Positions 42,749 to 50,213 of a stretch of DNA of 50,213 nt are shown piece by piece. The stretch comes from Clostridiaceae bacterium (GTDB taxonomy: Bacteria; Bacillota; Clostridia; Oscillospirales; Acutalibacteraceae). Within the stretch, counting starts at the first letter, position 1. Each line of letters opens with the position of its first letter. The notes beneath the pieces were generated by a model. It did not search any database. It was not told the DNA's origin and saw nothing but the letters and a program-made list of their open reading frames with translations. A program made the translations under genes and the position numbers. The stretch is taken from contig JAEDIL010000004.1 of the NCBI GenBank assembly GCA_016292455.1, positions 1 through 50,213 of the forward strand, read 5' to 3'.

Positions 42749-45127
42749 TTATGCAGCCTCCTGAGGATTTTCAGGCTCAGGCTGCGGTTTCGGCTCCGGT
42801 TCAACAGGCTTTTCCGTTGTTTTCTGCGGCTGGGTTGTTGTCGGCGGCTCGGTCGGCTTTTGGGTCGTTGTCGGCGGCTTTGTTGTTGTCGGCGGTTCGG
42901 TCGGCTTTTCAGTCGTTGTCGGCGGATTGGTCGTTGTCGGAGGCTTTGTCGTTGTCGGCGCTTTGGTTGTTGTTTCCTTTGTCGTTTCTTCCGTTGTTTC
43001 CTCAGTAGTTTCTGTCTGAGACTCCGTCGTAAATTCAACCGTCGGAATCACAACATTTGAGTCCTCTCTATTTCCTCCGGCTTCAACAATAGTATCGGCA
43101 AATGTTTTTCCCGGAAGTCCCTGATGAATCGTGCTGAAAACCTCTCTGAAAATTGTCTTTGCCGGGTTGGTAGAGCCGGTGTGCAGATCTGATCGGTAAT
43201 CGTAGCCGTACCAGACTGCCGTCACATAATGCGGAGTTCCTCCGCAATACCACTTGTCGCAGTTTTCAGAAGTAGTACCGGTTTTTGCAAAGGTCTGGAA
43301 GCCAGAAATGTATGAGCCGTAGCCCGTTCCGTTGCTCTGAGTAACAGCCTTCGTGAGCATTGAGAGCATCGAGTTCGCTGTTGCGGTCTTAATTGCCTGC
43401 TCCGGTTCATTGTCGCTGTTATCAAGCAGTGTCTTTCCGTTCCGGTCAAGCACTTTGTAATAGCTGTACGGTTTGAAATATTTTCCGCCGTTGCCGAACG
43501 TTGCAAACGCCGCCGCCATTTCAAGCGTAGTTACGCCGGTGCTGGTTCCTCCGACGGCAAGCGGGCTGAGATCCATGTCATTAGTTGAAAGGTTGAGGTG
43601 GAAATGCTCGTTACAGTACTCATACGCCGACTTTACTCCGAGCATCTCTTTTAGTATGCGGACAGGCACGGTGTTTAGCGAGCGGACAAGTGCTTCGGTA
43701 ACGGTTATAAAGCTGCCCGAACCGTAGTCGCCGTTAAAGTTGCGCGGCCATGCCGAACCGTTGAGATTGATTGCTTTTTCAAGAATGAGCGATGACGGCG
43801 AAATGAGACCGAGATCCATTGCGGGGCCGTAGACGCCGAGCGGTTTAATTGAAGAACCCGGCTGCCGCTTTGCGCGGTTGTCTGTGGCTCTGTTATACGA
43901 GCGGTTGCCCGTTTTCTTTCCTGTTCCTCCGACAAGGGCAACAATCCTGCCCTTATAGTCCATGATAGTCATTGAGGACTCCGGAAGCTTTCCGCGGCTG
44001 TCGGTTGAAGAATACGGGAAGCCTGTCCGGTTTTCATAAATGCTTTCAAGCTGGGACTGAACTTTTGTGTCAACGGCAGTATATATTTTCAGTCCGCCGT
44101 AATATACCATACGCCACGCTTCGTTATACTCATAGCCGTATTCGCTCTGAAGGTCTGAGATAACCTGATCGATTACGTATTCCTGATACCATGAGTAAAT
44201 CTCTTCATCCGCAGATTCGTTGTTGTCGGTCTCTTCCTTCTGACCTGCAAGTTTAATCTTTGTTTTCAGTGCTTTTTCATATTCCTTATCTGTCAGTTTT
44301 CCCTGCTGATGCATATAGAAAAGACAGTCGCGCTGGCGTGAAATTGCTTTTTCATAGCTGACATAAGGGTTATATGAGTACGGAGCCTGTGTGATTCCGG
44401 CAAGTACGGCACATTCCGCAACATTCAGCTTGCTGACCGACTTTCCGAAATAGGTTTCCGCCGCGGTCTTTACACCGTAGCAGCCTGCACCGAGGTAAAC
44501 GGTGTTGAGGTAAGCTTCAAGAATATCCTTTTTTGAGTAGTATTTTTCAAGATTGAGGGCGCGCAGAATCTCGTTGAACTTCCGGATAAAGGTAACATCC
44601 TTCTGGTCGGTAAGGTTCTTGATAAGCTGCTGTGTTATTGTTGAACCGCCCTGACCTTCAAGCGAGGGCTTGACAAGAACTCCGATGGTTCTTATCCAGT
44701 CAACTCCGCTGTGCTCATAAAAGCGCTTATCTTCAAGGCAGACAAACGCCCAGAGAAGTTCATCGGGCATTTTGTCATAATCAACCCAGATTCGGTTTTC
44801 CTCACCGTGAAGCCGCATTGACTCGACTGCCTTGCCGTTTTCGTTGTAATGATACATTATTGACGTCATGTTCTGCGAGCTTTTATAGTTGTCAAGGTCA
44901 ACGACAATTTTTCCGTTGACAAAATCGTCAATATACGAAAGAACGTTCGTTCCGACAATGAGTACAGTCAGCATTCCTGCAACAAAAAGGCAGAAGAAAG
45001 CAAGAAAAACAGAATACAGAACCGGGTGCTTCTTTTTCTTTTTTTCTCTCTTCTTTTTTGCTGCCGGCTGTTTCTGTGAGTATGCGGAGCGCGGACTTTG
45101 CGATTTATCGTTTGAGCTTTTTGGCAT
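42749..45127 (-). CDS. Class A penicillin-binding protein (glycosyltransferase/transpeptidase)
   Basis: Bifunctional peptidoglycan synthase, 792 residues. A basic cytoplasmic tail and one membrane segment (about 35-60) anchor it. The GT51 domain has EDKRFYEHSGVDW (132-144, E132) and GGSTITQQLIKNL (160-172). The transpeptidase domain shows S425-S-I-K428, S483-L-N485 and K615-T-G617. The C-terminal tail (about 695-792) is a Thr/Pro/Glu repeat (PTTTKPP units) typical of wall-spanning linkers in this group. GGAGGT lies 7 bases before the ATG. It is followed by ruvX, with its own promoter upstream. Confidence 0.96.
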   Translation of the reverse strand: MPKSSNDKSQSPRSAYSQKQPAAKKKREKKKKKHPVLYSVFLAFFCLFVAGMLTVLIVGTNVLSYIDDFVNGKIVVDLDNYKSSQNMTSIMYHYNENGKAVESMRLHGEENRIWVDYDKMPDELLWAFVCLEDKRFYEHSGVDWIRTIGVLVKPSLEGQGGSTITQQLIKNLTDQKDVTFIRKFNEILRALNLEKYYSKKDILEAYLNTVYLGAGCYGVKTAAETYFGKSVSKLNVAECAVLAGITQAPYSYNPYVSYEKAISRQRDCLFYMHQQGKLTDKEYEKALKTKIKLAGQKEETDNNESADEEIYSWYQEYVIDQVISDLQSEYGYEYNEAWRMVYYGGLKIYTAVDTKVQSQLESIYENRTGFPYSSTDSRGKLPESSMTIMDYKGRIVALVGGTGKKTGNRSYNRATDNRAKRQPGSSIKPLGVYGPAMDLGLISPSSLILEKAINLNGSAWPRNFNGDYGSGSFITVTEALVRSLNTVPVRILKEMLGVKSAYEYCNEHFHLNLSTNDMDLSPLAVGGTSTGVTTLEMAAAFATFGNGGKYFKPYSYYKVLDRNGKTLLDNSDNEPEQAIKTATANSMLSMLTKAVTQSNGTGYGSYISGFQTFAKTGTTSENCDKWYCGGTPHYVTAVWYGYDYRSDLHTGSTNPAKTIFREVFSTIHQGLPGKTFADTIVEAGGNREDSNVVIPTVEFTTESQTETTEETTEETTKETTTKAPTTTKPPTTTNPPTTTEKPTEPPTTTKPPTTTQKPTEPPTTTQPQKTTEKPVEPEPKPQPEPENPQEAA
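42820..43015 (-). repeat. Low-complexity Thr/Pro repeat inside the PBP gene
   Basis: The 3' part of the PBP gene is built from near-identical units encoding PTTTKPP, PTTTEKP and similar, visible as repeated GTCGTTGTCGG runs on the plus strand. Such sequence is prone to copy-number change, so length may vary between strains. Open frames on the plus strand here are products of the repeat, not genes. Confidence 0.75.
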
Positions 45128-45209
45128 ACAGATGACCTCCGAAGCTTTTGAATTGAATTCACGCGCAGCCGTCTAATGTCATGCATTTTTTCCTGACACA
45201 AAAACGGTC

Positions 45210-45235
45210 ATGGCGCAAAGCGCAAACCGCGCCAT
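45210..45235 (-). other. 5' stem-loop at the start of the PBP transcript
   Basis: ATGGCGC (45210-45216) and GCGCCAT (45229-45235) are perfect inverted arms around 12 bases. It begins about 5 bases after the predicted transcription start (near 45240), so the mRNA would open with this hairpin. It may protect the message or serve as an operator; both are inferences. Confidence 0.5.
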
Positions 45236-45246
45236 ATTATTTACCA

Positions 45247-45275
45247 ATTATAGTAAATTATTTATATTAAATCAA
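45247..45275 (-). promoter_or_regulatory. Promoter of the PBP-ruvX unit
   Basis: On the minus strand TTGATT (45270-45275) and a perfect TATAAT (45247-45252) are 17 bases apart. The leader to the ATG is about 110 bases. The 328-base gap 45128-45455 holds this promoter, the hairpin above and the terminator at 45344-45397; no gene is seen there. Confidence 0.85.
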
Positions 45276-45343
45276 CACTAAAACAAATATTTAATAAAAA
45301 TGTCATTTTCTTTATCAGCATACCGTGTATTACCGCTGAAACC

Positions 45344-45397
45344 AAAAGCAGCCGCTGCTCACATTCGTCTGAGTTTGTGTGCATACGGCTGCTTTTT
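45344..45397 (-). terminator. Bidirectional-looking terminator after cdaR
   Basis: AAAAGCAGCCG (45344-45354) and CGGCTGCTTTTT (45386-45397) form an 11-bp stem around a 31-base loop. The minus strand continues TTTTGGTTTC. It ends the cdaA-cdaR unit about 60 bases after the cdaR stop. Confidence 0.85.
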
Positions 45398-45455
45398 AAT
45401 CAGTGAAAATCTGAAACTTCCTTTGGGCAACGCACGTCGGTTATCCCGAAAACCG

Positions 45456-46766
45456 TCAAGAGGGCATGACCGAAACTTTTGCCCGGTAGCTTCCGTACAC
45501 CCAGCAATTATTGATTTCTTCCGACTGAATGGAAATGTTAGAAATGTCAACCGGCTGATAGCGTGTGTGGTCGGTGATAAGCGAGGAAACATTGATTTCA
45601 ATCTGCAACATGTCCGCTTTTAGCTTTTTGAGGCTGCTTTCCGGACCGATTATTGTAACGCTGTCAAGACCAACGTCTTTGAGTGTGGCGCTGTATTTAT
45701 ATCCCTTGGTCTGATTGAGAAAAACAACCTTGGCATTCGAAGCGTCAAGCTCGGTTTTGCTCATTGCCCCGAGATCAATTGTGACACTGAACTCACGGAT
45801 TTCCTTGTCAAAGAGTGCAACGGCAGATTTTTCCTCAACCGGAACAACAAAGCTGTTCTTTCCGTCGCGCAGTCTGCTGAAATCAACAGTAGTGACATTA
45901 TAAACTTCATATTCCTCATCAGCCGGGTTATAGAGAATTTTTACGTCTGACGGTTCAATCGTCACTCTCGGAGGATTCTCGGTATACAGCAGCGGCTCAT
46001 TGATAAACTTCACAGCCGTCTTCACGGTTTTGATTTTTGAAACCGGAATAGTGATAGAAGCCGGGTTAGTCTCCGTTCCGACGTCATCGCAGACCAGAAA
46101 CTCCTTACCGGTTTTACTCTTCGTATCGAAGCCGATTTTTGCAGGAATTTCAACTGTCTCTTTCAACGGCAGTAGCTCCTCGCTGACCGAAGCGGTGAAC
46201 TTAACCTTTCTTAGTCCTTCAAGAACCGACGCCGGACCGCTGACGCTTACCGTGCTGAGAGAAGGAACAGGCTGTCCTATATAATAATCGGCGGTGTTTT
46301 CAAGCACATCTGAGTTTTTTATCTTTGCTTCAACATTGAAGGTGTCGCTTGCAGCCTTGTCAAAAAAGACAGTTACCGTTGACGGAGAAACGGAAGAAAC
46401 AGTAACGCTGCTTTCGTTTGAGCGCGCCGTAATATTCAGAACCTTATATCCCGCGGAATCGACATAGCCGGAAACCGCTTCAACAACAAGCTCGTCCTTA
46501 GAAAAGGAATTGACGTTGAAGCTTTTTCCGCTGATTTCAACGTCAACTTTCAGATCGTCAGCTTCAAAAAACGGCTCAAAATCGTTTTCCTGAGCAAGCC
46601 TGCTGTCAATTGAGAACCTGACGTCAGAAATAGTTCTTGTTGTGCTGTCACTGTAATTCATTTTTATTGTAGCCCAAAGTGCAACGGAAAGAACAAGCGA
46701 CAAACAGAATACAAATTTATTGTTATAAAAGATTTTTTCAAAGAAATCTGTTTTAATCTTTTTCAA
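45456..46766 (-). CDS. cdaR: YbbR-domain protein CdaR, regulator of CdaA
   Basis: Extracytoplasmic protein that binds and modulates the diadenylate cyclase CdaA. 436 residues. One N-terminal membrane segment (about 18-36) is followed by four YbbR-type beta domains, seen as repeating VDVEISGKSFNV, VSVSGPASVLEGLRKV, VTIEPSDVKILYN and VTIIGPESSLKKLKA units. The start is TTG at 46766, with GGAGGAAGAAA just upstream. The gene overlaps cdaA by 14 bases, so the pair is translationally coupled, as in other Firmicutes. Confidence 0.93.
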   Translation of the reverse strand: MKKIKTDFFEKIFYNNKFVFCLSLVLSVALWATIKMNYSDSTTRTISDVRFSIDSRLAQENDFEPFFEADDLKVDVEISGKSFNVNSFSKDELVVEAVSGYVDSAGYKVLNITARSNESSVTVSSVSPSTVTVFFDKAASDTFNVEAKIKNSDVLENTADYYIGQPVPSLSTVSVSGPASVLEGLRKVKFTASVSEELLPLKETVEIPAKIGFDTKSKTGKEFLVCDDVGTETNPASITIPVSKIKTVKTAVKFINEPLLYTENPPRVTIEPSDVKILYNPADEEYEVYNVTTVDFSRLRDGKNSFVVPVEEKSAVALFDKEIREFSVTIDLGAMSKTELDASNAKVVFLNQTKGYKYSATLKDVGLDSVTIIGPESSLKKLKADMLQIEINVSSLITDHTRYQPVDISNISIQSEEINNCWVYGSYRAKVSVMPS

Positions 46767-47619
46767 TTTTCTTCCTCCGTTTGCTTTTTTTCTTTTCCGG
46801 CTTTTCGTCTTCGTTACCGATCAAAAGGTCAGAAAGCGTTTCAAGCAGCTCGCCGTTAGAAATACCCCGCCGAAGCCGTCCGGCGTTTGCAACGGAAATT
46901 GCGCCCGTTTCCTCCGAAACAACAACAGCCATTGCGTCGGTGGACTCGCTGATTCCGACCGCCGCTCTGTGTCTTGTTCCGAGATCGCGGCTGAGCGCGC
47001 TCTGAGTAAGCGGAAGAATACAGCCGGCAGAACAGACGCGCCAGTCCCGGATTACCATTGCTCCGTCATGCAGAGGCGATTTGGGATAGAAAATATTTTC
47101 GATTATCGGAACGGAAATCTTGGCGTCAATTTCACTTCCGGTTGAAATAATCTCGCCGAGAGGACTCTTGCCTTCAAAAACAATGAGCGCGCCGGTTTTT
47201 GTTTCGCTCATATTCGCAACCGCTTTGCAAATTGCCGAAACCGCAGCATGCTTCTGTTCGCGTTCCAAAGACGAGTCGCGCGAAAAAATGGTGAACTTTT
47301 TGAAATCACCGCGTCCGAAGCTTTCGATAGCGTGGCGGAATTCCGGCTGAAAAAGCAAAATAACAACAATGACAATATCGTTGAATAAGCGGCTGAACAG
47401 GTAGCTGCTCGTTGACATATCAAGTGCTGAAACAATGATATATCCCGCACTCAGAAACACAAACCCCTTGACAAGATGAGTGGCGCGCGTCTGCCTGAAA
47501 AGTTTGATGCAGTAATAAAGAATAAAGGCGACCACAATTATATCAATTGCATCGTTCCAACGGAACGAGAGCAGGAGCTTTTCCGCATTCTCTTTGACGG
47601 TATTGAATAATTCGTACAT
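46753..47619 (-). CDS. cdaA: Diadenylate cyclase CdaA
   Basis: Membrane enzyme that makes cyclic di-AMP from two ATP, an essential signal for potassium and wall homeostasis. About 288 residues. Three membrane segments (about 24-43, 51-67 and 79-91) precede the DAC domain with D185-G-A (SPLHDGAMVIRD) and R216-H-R218 (GTRHRAAVGISE). The C-terminus is basic (KKKSKRRKKIEKD). The ATG at 47619 follows GGTG and is preferred over a TTG five codons earlier. glmM, often next to cdaA-cdaR, is not found downstream; a PBP unit follows instead. Confidence 0.96.
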   Translation of the reverse strand: MYELFNTVKENAEKLLLSFRWNDAIDIIVVAFILYYCIKLFRQTRATHLVKGFVFLSAGYIIVSALDMSTSSYLFSRLFNDIVIVVILLFQPEFRHAIESFGRGDFKKFTIFSRDSSLEREQKHAAVSAICKAVANMSETKTGALIVFEGKSPLGEIISTGSEIDAKISVPIIENIFYPKSPLHDGAMVIRDWRVCSAGCILPLTQSALSRDLGTRHRAAVGISESTDAMAVVVSEETGAISVANAGRLRRGISNGELLETLSDLLIGNEDEKPEKKKSKRRKKIEKD

Positions 47620-47819
47620 ATTTTCACCAACCAACGCTGTTTAGCAAGGACTGCCGGACGCAGAGGGTGCTTGTCCGTTCTAATCTTTCAGCCGCCGGGC
47701 TGAAAAACAGCGCGGCAGAAATGAAAGATATGAAAGCAAAGAAACGCCTGCCAATCCGATGTCCTTCTGATTTTACATAATAAGCTCAATGCTAATATTT
47801 AGCTTAAATATTCATGTAA

Positions 47820-47848
47820 ATTGTATCATATTTTTCCGCCGATTGCAA
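47820..47848 (-). promoter_or_regulatory. Possible promoter of cdaA-cdaR
   Basis: On the minus strand TTGCAA (47843-47848) and TACAAT (47820-47825) are 17 bases apart, overlapping the end of the desulfurase gene. This would give a leader of nearly 200 bases. The leader holds a GCTAAATATTAGC palindrome and a 24-codon TTG-started frame (47680-47754) of uncertain meaning. Confidence 0.5.
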
Positions 47849-48977
47849 TTTTATTCAGGCAAAAAATGAAAAATTCGATGTCCCTTTCTGAATTAAAGAA
47901 TCCCGGACTAACCCTGACAGTTCCGGTTTCAGTTGTTTTCCGGCTCGTATGTGCCAGGTATGAGCAGTGGTAACCGGAACGCACAGCAACGCTTTGCCCG
48001 TCAAGCATCTGGGCAACCTGCTCGCTGTGCATACCGTCAACGGAAAGAGAAAGAGTGGGAGCAAACACTTTTCCGTGCATATCGTCAAAGACAGTAATAT
48101 TTTTTACAGAATAAAGCTCTTCTTTCAGCCTTTTCACAAGATGTTGTTCTTTTTGATGAATCGCCTCTTCTCCTCCGACAGAGCGTATAAAATCAAGACC
48201 GGCAGAAAGTCCTGCTATTCCCGGCAGATTAAGCGTTCCGCTTTCAAGGGCGTCGGGATAAAGCTCAGGCTGGCTTTTCCGAAGAGAGAGACTGCCTGTT
48301 CCTCCCTGAAAAAGAGGTTTTATTTCCGTATTCTTTGAAAACATCAGAACACCCGTTCCCATCGGGCCGAAAAGACCTTTATGTCCGGGAGCGCATATTA
48401 TATCTATCCCGTCTTTTTCCATGTCAATTTTAAACAATCCGGCGCTCTGGGCGCAGTCGACTGCAAACAGCAGACCGCGCTTTTTACAAAGCTTTGCAAG
48501 TTCCCTGACCGGCAGAACCGTTCCGAAAACATTTGAAGCATAGGAGCAGACAATCAATTTTGTCCGTGTTGTTATCAATTTTTCAAAATTCCGAATTGTA
48601 ATTTCTTCATTTTGCGGTTCTACTTTTGCAACGTCATAGCTTATAACTGAGTTCTGCCGCAAAAATTCAAGCGGACGAAGAACAGAGTTGTGTTCAAGCG
48701 ACGACGTTATCACATGGTCGCCTTTTTTCAAGACGCCCTTTATTGCAATATTGAGCGAATGGGTACAATTGAGGGTGAACACTGTTCTTTCAACCTCGCA
48801 GGAGAACATTGAAGCCAGCTTTTCGCGACAGAGATATACCTCCTCCCCGGCTTTTGCGGAAAGCTTATGTCCTCCTCTTCCCGGGTTTGCGCCATAAGCA
48901 AGACAGGCATTCGCCGCAGCGCGCACAACCGAAGACGGCTTCGGGAATGTTGTTGCAGCATTATCGAGATAAATCAT
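47826..48977 (-). CDS. Cysteine desulfurase-like aminotransferase class V enzyme
   Basis: PLP enzyme of the NifS/SufS/Csd superfamily, expected to release sulfur (or selenium) from cysteine (or selenocysteine). 383 residues. YLDNAATTFPKP opens the protein; SSLEHNSVLRPL, the VDCAQSAG block, the PLP lysine K200 in APGHKGLFGP and C338 in SGYHCSYLAH complete the active site. The position of the Cys resembles the SufS/Csd type. It overlaps the upstream DUF3343-like gene by 4 bases, a link found for putative sulfur/selenium carriers. No iscU or sufBCD genes are nearby. Confidence 0.92.
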   Translation of the reverse strand: MIYLDNAATTFPKPSSVVRAAANACLAYGANPGRGGHKLSAKAGEEVYLCREKLASMFSCEVERTVFTLNCTHSLNIAIKGVLKKGDHVITSSLEHNSVLRPLEFLRQNSVISYDVAKVEPQNEEITIRNFEKLITTRTKLIVCSYASNVFGTVLPVRELAKLCKKRGLLFAVDCAQSAGLFKIDMEKDGIDIICAPGHKGLFGPMGTGVLMFSKNTEIKPLFQGGTGSLSLRKSQPELYPDALESGTLNLPGIAGLSAGLDFIRSVGGEEAIHQKEQHLVKRLKEELYSVKNITVFDDMHGKVFAPTLSLSVDGMHSEQVAQMLDGQSVAVRSGYHCSYLAHTSRKTTETGTVRVSPGFFNSERDIEFFIFCLNKIAIGGKI

Positions 48978-49204
48978 CTCCCGTCACCATACCTTTCAAT
49001 TCCCATATTCTGAATGTGGTTTTCCGAAATAATTTCAAACGCTTTAAAAACATCTCCGTCAACAAAAAGAGCATAGTTGCAGCCCTCCTTGTGGTTCGGG
49101 TTGGGGTTCCGTTTCAATCTTGAAGCGATTCTGTGCCGTTTGAGGACAAAATGTGCTTTCTCTCCCTGAGTCTGATTTGAAAACTTGATGTATATATAAT
49201 TCAC
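48974..49204 (-). CDS. DUF3343-like small protein (putative Se/S carrier type)
   Basis: A 76-residue protein. It reads VNYIYIKFSNQTQGEKA, then FVLKRHRIASRL, a short PNPNHKEGCNYALFVDGD run and a closing helix. The Cys before NYAL and the overall size fit DUF3343, proposed as a sulfur or selenium carrier and often next to cysteine desulfurase. The GTG at 49204 follows GAGGTG by 6 bases; a longer frame to 49234 crosses the palindrome and is less likely. The 4-base overlap with the desulfurase gene supports joint work. Family placement is by resemblance only. Confidence 0.65.
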   Translation of the reverse strand: MNYIYIKFSNQTQGEKAHFVLKRHRIASRLKRNPNPNHKEGCNYALFVDGDVFKAFEIISENHIQNMGIERYGDGR

Positions 49205-49227
49205 CGATTTCACCTCGCCGCTGTCGC

Positions 49228-49243
49228 CGCGCAAGCTTGCGCG
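49228..49243. promoter_or_regulatory. Perfect 16-bp palindrome upstream of the DUF3343-like gene
   Basis: CGCGCAAGCTTGCGCG is a perfect palindrome centred about 31 bases before the GTG start at 49204. It could be a protein-binding operator or a short mRNA hairpin. It is not followed by a U-tract, so it is not a typical terminator. Confidence 0.5.
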
Positions 49244-49399
49244 ACCGTATTACTCAGTACAGTATATGACATGATAATCTTTGCGGTGAGAGGTGTATCA
49301 TTATGGTTAGAACTAAAAAATTTTATTACTTTGAAGCTTTCTATTCTATAAATCAAGTTGTAATCTTCACAAATTCAGACTTAAGGAAAACATACAGTC

Positions 49400-49437
49400 G
49401 GAACCACACTCATGACATCTGTCAGGAATGTGGTTCC
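49400..49437 (-). terminator. Nested hairpin after the RyR gene
   Basis: GGAACCACA (49400-49408) pairs with TGTGGTTCC (49429-49437); an inner TGACA/TGTCA stem lies within. On the minus strand the U-tract is weak (TATGTTTTCC). It follows the RyR gene stop by about 16 bases and is the likely end of that unit. The rest of 49244-49399 shows nothing I can name. Confidence 0.55.
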
Positions 49438-49453
49438 TCTGCTCTTTGAACGT

Positions 49454-49735
49454 CTATTTTTTCTCTATATTATAGCCAAGGGTAACAATTTGCTTCAAAG
49501 TCTGAATAGCGGTTTTGCGGTCGTATTCCTTCTCCTCTTCGGACAACTCTGAATACGGGACCAAACAAGGTGTTGTTTTCTTTTCATCATCACGGACCTC
49601 GCCATAAACCCATCCATCAGCTATACGCCCCTCTGACCAATTCTCATGAACATTCTCAGCTATTTTCTCGGTAAGTTCGAGAAGATCATCGGGAAGTTCA
49701 ACGTGGCTTGTGTCAATTGGATTTGGCTTGTACAC
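49454..49735 (-). CDS. Stand-alone RyR-domain protein
   Basis: A 93-residue protein consisting almost entirely of one RyR domain (the repeat first known from ryanodine receptors). The pattern is clear: PNPIDTSHVELPDDLLELTE, ENVHENWSEGRIADGWVYG, RDDEKKTTPCLVPYSELSEE and EYDRKTAIQTLKQIVTLGYNI. Bacterial stand-alone RyR proteins are known, including solved structures. Some occur in predicted nucleotide-linked conflict systems (recalled from the literature, not checked). The start is GTG at 49735, 7 bases after AGGAGG; a longer frame to TTG 49753 is unlikely. The upstream partial gene is 18 bases away, probably in one operon. Confidence 0.9.
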   Translation of the reverse strand: MYKPNPIDTSHVELPDDLLELTEKIAENVHENWSEGRIADGWVYGEVRDDEKKTTPCLVPYSELSEEEKEYDRKTAIQTLKQIVTLGYNIEKK

Positions 49736-49753
49736 ACGAACACCTCCTAACAA

Positions 49754-50213
49754 TTAAAAAGCAGAAATTGGATAATCATACTGCTTAAAATCGAAGTCAT
49801 TATATTTTTTGCTATACAAATCGTATGACAAATCATCTAGCAAATCAAAGTCATCACGATCATCGCACTGAAATAATGATTCAACATCGATTTCACCTTT
49901 TGATGATATATTTGCTCTAATACCCTTTTGATCACATTCAACAAGGCAAGGGTGAAGCTTTATATCCATTTGTTTATATGAGCCTATTACTCCTGGAACG
50001 GCATAAACATCATAGTCCGTTGTGCTTCTAAACCCTTTTACTCTCGTAAACGCATTCCAACGCCTATGCTCAAGCCAAGCCATTTTGTGTAATAACATCA
50101 AATGCTCATTTTCTTGATCCTTAGAAATGAACTCTACTTGACCGGACACAACTGCCTTGTACTCCGAATATGATTCTGCCAATTTTTCATTATACGACTC
50201 TATAGCATTAGGG
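49754..50213 (-). CDS. C-terminal part of a protein with RyR-like features, function unknown
   Basis: The frame runs open to the right edge (about 153 codons visible), so the N-terminus is missing. It has no full RyR repeat, but the run MAWLEHRRWNAFTRVKGFRS and a later KLHPCLVECDQ resemble the EH-x-RW and HP-x-LVPY positions seen in bacterial RyR-related proteins, which often carry an N-terminal Rossmann domain. The end is acidic and Asp/Tyr-rich (DRDDFDLLDDLSYD). The link is by motif resemblance only and could be wrong. It is 18 bases upstream of the RyR gene. Confidence 0.7.
   Translation of the reverse strand, partial: PNAIESYNEKLAESYSEYKAVVSGQVEFISKDQENEHLMLLHKMAWLEHRRWNAFTRVKGFRSTTDYDVYAVPGVIGSYKQMDIKLHPCLVECDQKGIRANISSKGEIDVESLFQCDDRDDFDLLDDLSYDLYSKKYNDFDFKQYDYPISAF

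Noticed and set aside
42623..43060. Arg/Cys/Leu-rich plus-strand frames over the PBP tail
   Set aside because: They arise from the Thr/Pro repeat read on the other strand and lack ribosome sites and sensible composition.
47680..47754. 24-codon frame in the cdaA leader as a gene
   Set aside because: The TTG start and AAGGA are plausible but the peptide is unrecognised and such frames occur by chance; mentioned only with the leader.
49228..49243. Palindrome as a terminator
   Set aside because: There is no U-tract on either strand and it lies before, not after, a gene unit.
1..50213. CRISPR array, insertion sequence or prophage
   Set aside because: No regular spaced repeats, transposase, integrase or phage structural genes were seen on either strand.

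Overview
The window looks like a chromosomal segment of a low-to-moderate-GC Gram-positive bacterium of the class Clostridia, most likely an Oscillospiraceae/Ruminococcaceae relative. The reasons are the gene order (rnc, Elp3-like radical SAM, smc, ftsY), TrmFO, the CdaA/CdaR pair, a CwlD-type amidase and a CotH-type kinase (both suggesting spore formation), DUF4830 and DUF6873 family proteins, strong AGGAGG ribosome binding sites and several TTG/GTG starts. Almost everything is on the minus strand. The only confident plus-strand genes are a tRNA-Leu and one DUF4830 membrane protein. Family assignments come from reading the protein sequences; no database search was run.

Layout, left to right. 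1-4.1 kb: a type I restriction-modification operon read right to left (hsdM, hsdS, a 29-codon reading frame, then the N-terminal part of hsdR cut by the window edge). 4.2-7.6 kb: a small unknown gene, then amidase, radA and a DUF6873-like gene. 7.65-12.8 kb: tRNA-Leu(UAG), GH13 amylase, prmA, a DUF4830 gene, hflX and rpsU. 12.9-29.7 kb: a dense co-directional run of housekeeping genes, many overlapping by 4 bp (tRNA/rRNA methyltransferase, dprA, topA, trmFO, rnc, radical SAM, smc, ftsY, rdgB, yhbY, a nadD-yqeK fusion, rsfS, leuS). 29.7-31.1 kb: the infC-rpmI-rplT operon with an attenuator leader and an AUC start codon for IF-3.

31.1-34.6 kb: an MFS transporter broken by an amber codon, a WYL-domain regulator and a VanY-like carboxypeptidase. 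34.6-42.1 kb: an apparent two-gene operon for secreted proteins, a CotH-family kinase followed by a 1755-residue protein that joins a phosphodiester glycosidase (NAGPA) domain to a purple-acid-phosphatase-like domain and cell-wall-binding-like repeats. 42.3-49.2 kb: cell envelope and signalling genes (class A penicillin-binding protein with ruvX; cdaA with cdaR; a DUF3343-like protein with a cysteine desulfurase-like enzyme). 49.4 kb to the end: two genes unlike the housekeeping core, a stand-alone RyR-domain protein and the 3' part of a second gene with RyR-like sequence features.

The most unusual points are the giant glycosidase-phosphatase protein beside a secreted kinase, the RyR pair, the premature amber codon in the transporter, the coupled small reading frame between hsdS and hsdR, and the non-canonical IF-3 start.
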